Assembly: GCF_000196855.1 (NCBI RefSeq)
Contig: NC_014319.1
Coordinates: 434,001 to 498,000 of the forward strand
Source: Leuconostoc gasicomitatum LMG 18811
GTDB lineage: Bacteria; Bacillota; Bacilli; Lactobacillales; Lactobacillaceae
DNA length: 64,000 nt
Reading direction: 5' to 3'
A model generated the notes under the pieces. That model was given only the letters and a program-made list of their open reading frames with translations, did not search any database and was not told the origin of the DNA. This document shows positions 9,560 to 16,367 of the stretch, piece by piece. The stretch's first letter is position 1. The number at the start of each line of letters is the position of its first letter. The translations under genes and the position numbers were made by a program.

Positions 9560-10213
9560 TTGAATACACGAGAATTAGCAATTGTCACATGGTTATTAAT
9601 TATTATTATATGTTTTTTACTGTCTAGTAGATTTAGACCAATGTTTTGGCGAGGTATCCATACGTTACTGAAAATAGCGGTAGAACCAGCTTTCGTTTTA
9701 ATTTTTATTTATCAGAGTATAATCATTGCAGGAATCATTCTATTCATTCTAAAATATAATTTGACTCTTTGGATTGTTAAGGATTATTTAATTGTCTTTT
9801 TTACAATGGTAATAACTTTTTTGGGAGAAAGTAAGTCTAAAAATTTTTTCTCATCTTTAATTCACAGTCTTGGATTTGGAGCTATATTTCAATTTTTTAT
9901 ATCAACATATACTTTTGATTATTGGAAAGAAATGTTTATCGTATTCGTTACTGTAGTTGTTTCTACATTATTAGTTGTAAATGAAAAACATAACTCTCCT
10001 GTTAAAAATTTATTGAACGGTTTTCTCTTAATAATGATGTTTTTAATTATGACAATTTTAATTTATAAAATTGTTAAAGATATTGCTCAATTAGGTAATC
10101 TAAATTACTGGGAAGGTTATTTTGTCGAACCAGTGTCATGGCTGATAAATATTCCGCTCATTATTTTCGCTATACCGCACAATTATTTTTGGAATAGAGT
10201 GGCTATTGAATAG
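9560..10213 (+). CDS. Integral membrane protein of HNH-associated unit
   Basis: 217 residues with about six hydrophobic helices and no enzymatic motif. It opens with NTRELAIVTWLL and has a TLWIVKDY-like motif after TM3; I recall unnamed bacterial membrane proteins with the same NTRE ... LW..KD pattern, but can give no function. The start is TTG 9560 with AAGGA ~10 bases upstream; no ATG gives a better start. Its 3' end overlaps the next gene by 8 bases, so translation is probably coupled. Confidence 0.6.
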   Translation: MNTRELAIVTWLLIIIICFLLSSRFRPMFWRGIHTLLKIAVEPAFVLIFIYQSIIIAGIILFILKYNLTLWIVKDYLIVFFTMVITFLGESKSKNFFSSLIHSLGFGAIFQFFISTYTFDYWKEMFIVFVTVVVSTLLVVNEKHNSPVKNLLNGFLLIMMFLIMTILIYKIVKDIAQLGNLNYWEGYFVEPVSWLINIPLIIFAIPHNYFWNRVAIE

Positions 10214-10538
10214 TTGGTTAAAGTTTACTCATGTCAGACGGTTGGTATCTGATGTACACCAGGGTGGATTTTATCAAGCAAAGTTTCAAATATATTTGAA
10301 AGGTAATGTAACTAACAAACAAGTCAAGCAAATTACACGATTATATAAATACATGCTAGCACCTGCAAAAGATTATAAAAATCAAAAGAAAAAGATACCC
10401 ATTAGAATTGAATGTCGACATGAGGAAACGCATCAACTAATTGGTGATACGTATGAGATGAGTCATCTGAAAGAAATCTATAAACAATCTATAAACAATC
10501 ATGACACTAGCGTAATCGTTTGTAAAAAAATGAAATAA
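10206..10538 (+). CDS. Small basic protein, unknown, third gene of HNH unit
   Basis: 110 residues, soluble, basic (many Lys/His), no transmembrane segment. Start TTG 10206 overlaps the preceding stop by 8 bases. It contains an alternating pattern (QAKFQIYLKGNV ... IPIRIECRHE) suggesting a beta-rich fold. No family recognised. A terminator follows, ending the unit. Confidence 0.45.
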   Translation: MNSWLKFTHVRRLVSDVHQGGFYQAKFQIYLKGNVTNKQVKQITRLYKYMLAPAKDYKNQKKKIPIRIECRHEETHQLIGDTYEMSHLKEIYKQSINNHDTSVIVCKKMK

Positions 10539-10582
10539 TCAACATTTAATTAAACACAATCATTAATTAGTTCTAAAGAAAA

Positions 10583-10619
10583 AGTTATGTACTAGATTAG
10601 TTTGGTACATACCTTTTTG
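10583..10619 (+). terminator. Terminator after the HNH unit
   Basis: TATGTAC/GTACATA stem flanked by AAAG and CCTTTTT; partly symmetrical, so may also serve the minus-strand hxlR gene. The rest of 10539-10693 is empty. Confidence 0.6.
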
Positions 10620-10693
10620 TTTATATTTATGTGAAACCATAACGGTTCATGTTGTTTTTTCGTCAAATTAAATCGCATTAAAGTATTAATTTC

Positions 10694-10996
10694 TCATTCA
10701 TGATAATCACCATACCAAGCCTTAATTTCAGGCACGAGTTGCAATAGCTTTAATCCTTTATCTGTAAAATGATAGGCAATTTGTGGTGGAATAGTAGGCA
10801 AATGTTCCCGTGTAATGATGCCATTGGCTTCAAGGTCCTTTATCCTTGTCGCAAGTATTCTAGGATTAATAGTGGGGATCTGGTTTTTCATCGTGCCGTA
10901 ATGATTATAACCATTATGAATTGCTTCTAGAATTTCAACGGTAAATTTTCCTTTAACGACAGCAATTGTGTCTTGAACTGGACAGGTAGTTGACAT
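10694..10996 (-). CDS. HxlR/MarR-like regulator with N-terminal cysteine
   Basis: A 100-residue winged-helix HxlR-family protein. The N-terminal TCPVQDTI places a single cysteine at residue 5, and IAVVKGKFTVEIL and the wing (LPTIPPQIAYHFTDKG) are typical. HxlR proteins of this kind (YodB, HypR, CatR) sense quinones or other electrophiles through this cysteine; that it does so here is inference. It is divergent from the ABC exporter operon starting at 11078, its likely target. Parts of a second, broken copy lie at 16080-16245. Confidence 0.88.
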   Translation of the reverse strand: MSTTCPVQDTIAVVKGKFTVEILEAIHNGYNHYGTMKNQIPTINPRILATRIKDLEANGIITREHLPTIPPQIAYHFTDKGLKLLQLVPEIKAWYGDYHE

Positions 10997-11016
10997 GGTA
11001 TACTTTTTTTCCCTTA

Positions 11017-11052
11017 TTGTGAATAATATAACTTCTGTTTATTATAGTTAAT
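11017..11052 (+). promoter_or_regulatory. Promoter and putative HxlR operator of ABC operon
   Basis: TTGTGA, 17-base spacer, TATTAT. The spacer and -10 region contain inverted half-sites ATAACT and AGTTA, also found as a perfect palindrome (TATAACT-TAAT-AGTTATA) near the hxlR remnant at 16277-16294. Confidence 0.55.
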
Positions 11053-11077
11053 ATATCACAAGAAGGGACATAAACCA

Positions 11078-11833
11078 ATGATAGAGAAAAGTATTATCCA
11101 AGTTAAAAACTTATCTAAGCGATATGACGACAATAACCAAATTTTAGAGGGCATTGATTTAGACATTTTTGAATCGGCATTTACCGTGATTATGGGACCT
11201 TCAGGTGCAGGGAAATCAACACTACTACAAAACATATCAACCATGGATCAGCCGACAAGCGGACAAGTAATTTTTGAAGATCAGGACTTAACCAAACTCT
11301 CTGATAAATCATTATCAAGATTTAGACGCAAAGAAATTGGTTTTATTTTTCAATCATTTAACTTGATTGAACATTTGAGTGTGTTAGAAAATGTGTGTTT
11401 GCCAGGATTTCTACTGAAATCAAAGACTAAAAAGCAAGTGATACAACGTGCCAAAGATTTACTTACTGGATTGGGATTAGGAGACCATGTTAATCAAGCA
11501 ATTAATCATTTATCAGGTGGCCAAAAGCAACGTGTGGCGATTGCTAGAAGTTTGATTAATCAACCGAAAATCCTCTTTGCAGATGAACCAACAGGTGCGT
11601 TGGACTCAACTTCTGGTATAGAAGTACTAGATAATCTCACTTTAAATAATCAAAACGGACAAACAATTGTCATGGTCACGCATGATCTAAAGGCAGCACT
11701 TCGTGCTGATAGAATTTTGTTCATCAAAGATGGGCAAATTTATGGTGACCGTCGTTTTACACCTTATGACGCTAGTCAACTCAAAGCTAGGCGAGCAGAA
11801 GTTGAAGCTTGGCTACTAGAGATGGGGTGGTAA
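11078..11833 (+). CDS. ABC transporter ATP-binding protein (LolD/MacB type)
   Basis: 251 residues with Walker A GPSGAGKST (~40-48), Q-loop FQSFNLIEH, signature LSGGQKQR, Walker B ILFADEPTGALD and the switch histidine VTHD. The family pairs with FtsX-like permeases in extrusion of peptides, antibiotics or lipoproteins. Ribosome site AGAAGGG. One base separates it from the permease gene, so they form one operon driven from the promoter beside hxlR. Confidence 0.93.
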   Translation: MIEKSIIQVKNLSKRYDDNNQILEGIDLDIFESAFTVIMGPSGAGKSTLLQNISTMDQPTSGQVIFEDQDLTKLSDKSLSRFRRKEIGFIFQSFNLIEHLSVLENVCLPGFLLKSKTKKQVIQRAKDLLTGLGLGDHVNQAINHLSGGQKQRVAIARSLINQPKILFADEPTGALDSTSGIEVLDNLTLNNQNGQTIVMVTHDLKAALRADRILFIKDGQIYGDRRFTPYDASQLKARRAEVEAWLLEMGW

Positions 11834-11834
11834 C

Positions 11835-14048
11835 ATGCAAAAGATTATCAAGTCATTGATTTTAGGACAAAAAGCCTTTATGGTGACAATTGCTATTCTA
11901 ACTTTTTTATCAAGCTTAACGATGATTACGGTTTTAACTGCTTATCAAGCAAATGTCTCGCACTATCAAACAGCATACCGCACTCATAAGTTACCTGATA
12001 TCCTTGTCAAACAAGATACCCAACAAGATGTGGCGGCTGATTTAAAAGGTCTTAAAAATGTAAAAAGCGTGTCATCTGCGCCTAGTCTTATGACGCAAGT
12101 TGAAGGCAAAGATAAGCAAAATATTACTTTGCTGCTCTCTGATGATACCTCACATTTCAATGTACAAGCACCGTCAAACCATGAGATTGTACTTGCGTCA
12201 TACCTAGAATCAACTGGTAATTTTAAGCGTGGTGATGCGATTCAAATTGGTAATAAAAGTCTGACTGTGAAGGGATTTTACGAGGATCAACTCCTTGGTA
12301 GCCCACTGTTCAAGTATAAGCAGGGCATTGTGTCACAAACGACTTTCAATACTTTGGTAGCTCAAAAAAGTAGCCAAATGACTCAGATGGCCTTTGTTAA
12401 CTTAGTGAAAGCACCTAAAAATTCAGAGAAGCTGCTATCAGATTATCACGATCGACTAAAAGCAGATTTGATTTATGATAAAGGTTACATTCAGAAAGCC
12501 TACACGATGTTGCCTACTATTGTGGCTTTGGTTATTATTTTAGCTGCTATTTTCTTGTTTGGAATTTGTCAGTTTGTGATACGCTTTGCACTTGTGTCGG
12601 GCATAGCCAAGGATCGTAAAAAAATTGCGACATTCAAAACGTTAGGCATGAGTGGTCGTCAAGTTAAGTTGGCTTATGTGTCTGCTTTTTTATTGAGTAA
12701 CATAGCTGGATTAGTTGTTGCTATATTGGCGAGTTTTGTGACAAGTAATTTAGCATTTAAATTTTTCTGGCACTTAAATGGCTTTACAAGTGTGAAACAT
12801 ATATCACTTAATATTGTTGTTGTACTTGCTATCACTTTGCTGATGTTAGGTCTCTCCATGATAATTATCCTATTCTCACTTAAAGAGACTAGTAGTATTT
12901 CGCCAGCATCAGCTTTTCAAGATGGGCAAAGTAAATCTAATCAAGGTAAATTTAATTTTGATTTGACTAAAAATTCGCTACCTCTTCAAATAGGGATTGC
13001 ATTTAAAGATTATGTTCAAAAAATTGGACATTATATGACTTTTACGCTTGTGATAGGACTTTTTTTATTTTTGAGTTTGATGATTGCCAATCTCAATCAA
13101 GGCTTTAAAGGGCATGTTGACAGCCTGTTTGGATTACCAAAGGTTGATGTTGTCATGCGCACGCCAGATCACACAACACGAGGGGAAGCGTTGCAACAAA
13201 TCAATGCTCTGACACCAATTAAATCAAGTGGCTATATCCAAGAGACTAAGATTCTCTTAAAAAAGGAAGTGATTCCTTTACACCGTTATAGTAAAATGCC
13301 GTCTGAAATGAAAGTATTATCAGGGCATACACCCAAAAACCAGCATGAATTATTGCTATCAAGTAATCTCATAAAAACATTAAAACTTAAAGTTGGACAA
13401 AAAGTTCATGTCAAAACGCAGCTATCTAATAACACAGAGATGACTATTGTGGGGACATATCAAACCATTAATAACCTGGGAAAAGAAGCGTACAGTTTAG
13501 TTGATATAGATTTACCAATGAACAGTACTTATGTTAACCTGAAAAGTACAAGTCAGAAAGATAAGTTATTGGCTGGGTTTCACCGAGATAATGTCCAACT
13601 GACAGATACAAGCGCAAGTTCAAAAAGTTTAATCACAACAATCCAAACGGCCGTTAAATTATTAGCCAATATGATCTTAATTTTGACACTTGTTATTTCC
13701 GGATTGTTTGTTTATCTCGTGAGTTACTTGACGATTGAAACAGAAAAACGACAGTTAGCCTTGAAAAAAATGTTAGGATTCACCAACGTCCAGTTGAAAG
13801 TGCAATATTTATTCAGAGCGGGATTTGCACTTGCTCTGGGTATTGGATTGAGCTTGATTCTTGATAAATTTATTGGATCATTTTTATTAAATGGTCTTGT
13901 TAATTTAGGTGGATTAACACAATTTTCTGTTCAGTTGCCGTTATCATATGAGATTGCCATTATTTTACTACTCGTTTTTGAAAGTAGCTTAATTGTTGTA
14001 TCTGCCAGTCGCCGTATCACAAAAATTAAAATTGGAGACTTTTTATGA
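11835..14048 (+). CDS. FtsX-like ABC transporter permease
   Basis: 737 residues made of two FtsX-type halves: TM1 (~15-35), a large extracytoplasmic domain, a bundle of three helices (~230-350), then a second half with a helix near 400, another extracytoplasmic domain, and three terminal helices (~610-730) including the conserved TEKRQLALKKMLGFTNVQLK coupling segment. Such permeases act mechanically on substrates outside the membrane rather than forming a channel. Its stop overlaps the start of the next gene by 4 bases (ATGA-type coupling). Confidence 0.92.
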   Translation: MQKIIKSLILGQKAFMVTIAILTFLSSLTMITVLTAYQANVSHYQTAYRTHKLPDILVKQDTQQDVAADLKGLKNVKSVSSAPSLMTQVEGKDKQNITLLLSDDTSHFNVQAPSNHEIVLASYLESTGNFKRGDAIQIGNKSLTVKGFYEDQLLGSPLFKYKQGIVSQTTFNTLVAQKSSQMTQMAFVNLVKAPKNSEKLLSDYHDRLKADLIYDKGYIQKAYTMLPTIVALVIILAAIFLFGICQFVIRFALVSGIAKDRKKIATFKTLGMSGRQVKLAYVSAFLLSNIAGLVVAILASFVTSNLAFKFFWHLNGFTSVKHISLNIVVVLAITLLMLGLSMIIILFSLKETSSISPASAFQDGQSKSNQGKFNFDLTKNSLPLQIGIAFKDYVQKIGHYMTFTLVIGLFLFLSLMIANLNQGFKGHVDSLFGLPKVDVVMRTPDHTTRGEALQQINALTPIKSSGYIQETKILLKKEVIPLHRYSKMPSEMKVLSGHTPKNQHELLLSSNLIKTLKLKVGQKVHVKTQLSNNTEMTIVGTYQTINNLGKEAYSLVDIDLPMNSTYVNLKSTSQKDKLLAGFHRDNVQLTDTSASSKSLITTIQTAVKLLANMILILTLVISGLFVYLVSYLTIETEKRQLALKKMLGFTNVQLKVQYLFRAGFALALGIGLSLILDKFIGSFLLNGLVNLGGLTQFSVQLPLSYEIAIILLLVFESSLIVVSASRRITKIKIGDFL

Positions 14049-15298
14049 AAATAGTTCATAGCATTTTTTTGAAAATTGCACTGAGTATGGGATTGATCAT
14101 GTACTTTGCTTATGCTGTCCCAACTGGAAAATATGCGAATCTTTATTTGATTGGCGTTAGCGTCTTTACAGCACTATTTCTACCTATTTTCACACTTATA
14201 AGTACTTATTTAGAACAAAAAGGTTTTAGGTTAACTGGTTCGATGTTCCTCAGTAAGTTAGCAAAGCTGGTATGGCAGAGTTTTTACAATTTTCTAGCTT
14301 TAGGTCTGCTCGTTAAAGGAAATATTATCGACCCTAATAATCTCAAAATGGTTGGTGGTTTAATTGGGGCTGTTTGTTTAACTTCTTTGGCATCACAAGG
14401 TTTACAATATCTGGCAATTACACTCAGTAATCATGATAAAGGCAATCGATTTGCTAATATCTTTTTTGCTTTAAGCTTGAATGTGATTATCAGCGCATTG
14501 GCAGCATTAGGATACAAGAATGTGCAAGTATTTTTCGTTATTATGGGGCTAATGCTAGGTGTCATTGGCGTACTCATCAGTTTGATAACAGATATTTGGG
14601 GGTTACTACCATCTAAAGGTGGGATTGGCTTATTTCTAGGGACGTTTAACCCCGTACACAAGTCACATGTTGCAATTTTAAAGGATTTCATTGATAAACG
14701 ACAGTTAGATAAAGTTTACATTCATCCAACAGTTATTCCTAAGATTCATCAGTATCTTTTAGATAAGAAAATGATTAAGATTGTTGATCAGCGTGCTGGC
14801 AAACGTTACTATGAAAAATCAGCGATTGCTGACCCACTTGTCAATTTTTTTCCAACCGGTCAAGTTTTTTACGAGGCAGAAAATCGCTTATTCATGTTAA
14901 AAGTTGCAATCAAAGAAGCTGGGTTAGAGAATAAAGTAGAGATATTATTTGAACCTAACCTTTATCAAAAAGATGGATTTTATGCCATTATTAAAGCTAT
15001 CAAAAAACGCCATCCCCATACGAAATTGCATGGCTTATTGGGAACGGATGAAGGTGGTATGTTATTACATGATATTTATGACGAAACTTGGATTAAGCCA
15101 TTTGTGAAATTACGGCGAGATAATATATCTGGCACTGCCATACGCAAAGGGGAGAAAGGCATGACAACACCGAAAATAACAGCAGCATTAGATTTGTTTT
15201 CTAATTTGAAAGAAGGCCAAAGCGATCAACTATTTGGACAAACAGTGCAGTTAGTTAACAATCGTTTGGAGGTAGCCGATGATAAAATATGTTTGTAA
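14045..15298 (+). CDS. Membrane protein fused to a NadD-like nucleotidylyltransferase
   Basis: 417 residues in two parts. Residues ~1-195 carry about six transmembrane helices. Residues ~198-400 form a nucleotidylyltransferase alpha/beta phosphodiesterase domain: GLFLGTFNPVHKSH is the GxFxPxHxGH nucleotide-binding motif (HKSH), and ISGTAIRKG matches ISSTxIR. The motifs look intact, so adenylyl- or cytidylyl-transfer to a phosphorylated substrate at the inner membrane face is plausible; nicotinate-nucleotide or sugar-phosphate substrates are both possible. It is translationally coupled to the ABC permease. I know no described system with this fusion. Confidence 0.8.
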   Translation: MKIVHSIFLKIALSMGLIMYFAYAVPTGKYANLYLIGVSVFTALFLPIFTLISTYLEQKGFRLTGSMFLSKLAKLVWQSFYNFLALGLLVKGNIIDPNNLKMVGGLIGAVCLTSLASQGLQYLAITLSNHDKGNRFANIFFALSLNVIISALAALGYKNVQVFFVIMGLMLGVIGVLISLITDIWGLLPSKGGIGLFLGTFNPVHKSHVAILKDFIDKRQLDKVYIHPTVIPKIHQYLLDKKMIKIVDQRAGKRYYEKSAIADPLVNFFPTGQVFYEAENRLFMLKVAIKEAGLENKVEILFEPNLYQKDGFYAIIKAIKKRHPHTKLHGLLGTDEGGMLLHDIYDETWIKPFVKLRRDNISGTAIRKGEKGMTTPKITAALDLFSNLKEGQSDQLFGQTVQLVNNRLEVADDKICL

Positions 15299-15413
15299 GC
15301 GTCCCGATCTTTAAAAAAAATCTATGTGACGAGGAGAATTATTATAGCCTAAGAGCAACTCAAGCAATACTTTAGTGACAATACAAACGCTTTACTGATA
15401 AGATGATGTTATT
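15279..15413 (+). pseudogene. Decayed fourth gene of the ABC operon
   Basis: A well-formed GGAGG, six bases before ATG 15279, begins a frame overlapping the end of the previous gene, but it stops after 11 codons at 15312-15314 beside an A8 run. Other frames stay coding-like for short stretches (KKNLCDEENYY, then EQLKQYFSDNTNALL), as expected of a gene broken by frameshifts. Product not recognised. Confidence 0.4.
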
Positions 15414-15435
15414 AATTAGCAAAAGAGGAAAGCAA

Positions 15436-15858
15436 GTGCTTATTGGTGAAAAAATAAAAATCATACGTGAAGATAGAAAAATATCACAAGAGCAGATGGC
15501 TAAAAGTCTAAACGTATCAGGTCAAGCTGTTTCAAATTGGGAACGTGGAAAAGGTCATCCTGATATATCAAACATTATTCGTTTATCAGAAATATATGAT
15601 ATCTCACTCGATGAATTGATACGTGAAGATAAAAATTATAAGGAAGTGTTACTAGAAAAGAAAATCGGTAAAACAGTAGACAATATTTTCAATGTTGGTT
15701 TATTATTAACAACTATAATTGTTTTACTTTATGGATACATCACCCATGGATTCGATTCACATCAACGGTTTTATATTATTTTTGCTTTAGTGATGATTAT
15801 TCATATTGGTATTTACGTATATAAACAGGTATTTGGTAAAAATATTGACACTGACTAA
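15436..15858 (+). CDS. XRE-family HTH regulator with C-terminal membrane segments
   Basis: An N-terminal helix-turn-helix of Cro/cI type (ISQEQMAKSLNVSGQAVSNW, then ERGKGHPDISNIIRLSEIY) is followed by a C-terminal half with two hydrophobic helices, so this is probably a membrane-bound transcription regulator. I choose GTG 15436 (140 residues), with AGAGG seven bases upstream, rather than an in-frame ATG at 15403 that has no ribosome site. Targets unknown; it may regulate the upstream ABC operon. Confidence 0.8.
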   Translation: MLIGEKIKIIREDRKISQEQMAKSLNVSGQAVSNWERGKGHPDISNIIRLSEIYDISLDELIREDKNYKEVLLEKKIGKTVDNIFNVGLLLTTIIVLLYGYITHGFDSHQRFYIIFALVMIIHIGIYVYKQVFGKNIDTD

Positions 15859-16079
15859 TGAAATTTACTCAAGATAGTCTATTTTAGATTTTTGTAATAA
15901 CATTATTAGTTGAATGAAAAATCAAAAGAGAGCCAATGGAAGTAGACGCATGAGGAAGTTTATTTTTTGAACTTTGGGGCCAAAGCGAGTGAATATTGCT
16001 TATTATTTATTTTTTAATTTTCCCAGCAGGAATAAGAGTAGTATTATCTGGTTAACGTTTGTTATTTCAAACGACTTTA

Positions 16080-16245
16080 AGTGTTCAGTAATATGTCTAT
16101 GGTATGAGCTTTATATTCTTTATCTGTAAAATGATAGACAATTTGTGGTGGAATAGTGGGTAAGTTTTTTTGATAACATTAATTTTATGTTGTACAAGAC
16201 ATATAGATCTATCAACACTATATTTCTCCTTCTTGTGAAAAACGT
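16080..16245 (-). pseudogene. Broken second copy of hxlR
   Basis: On the minus strand a frame encodes LPTIPPQIVYHFTDK, nearly identical to residues ~70-85 of the regulator at 10694-10996, and the DNA over ~45 bases is almost the same. Upstream, after a seven-A run, the matching frame shifts (INVIKK), and a ribosome site (AAGGAG) with GTG stands at the expected start. Middle and N-terminal helices are missing. Confidence 0.7.
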
Positions 16246-16276
16246 TTGTTGTTTATGTTTCAACTAGGTTGTAAAA

Positions 16277-16294
16277 TATAACTTAATAGTTATA
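16277..16294. promoter_or_regulatory. Perfect palindrome, putative HxlR operator
   Basis: TATAACT-TAAT-AGTTATA. Half-sites ATAACT/AGTTA recur in the promoter at 11017-11052 beside the intact hxlR gene. Confidence 0.45.
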
Positions 16295-16367
16295 AAATTT
16301 GTAGAGGGTTTAATGTTGATTATCTAGCAACATTTAATTTAATTAATTTTTAAACGAAGGGGACTAG

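Larger units (their letters stand above)
15859..16367. other. Gene-free region with remnants
   Basis: No intact gene. Holds the broken hxlR copy (16080-16245, minus) and an 18-base perfect palindrome, plus the AAGGGGA ribosome site of the helicase gene at the end. Confidence 0.7.
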
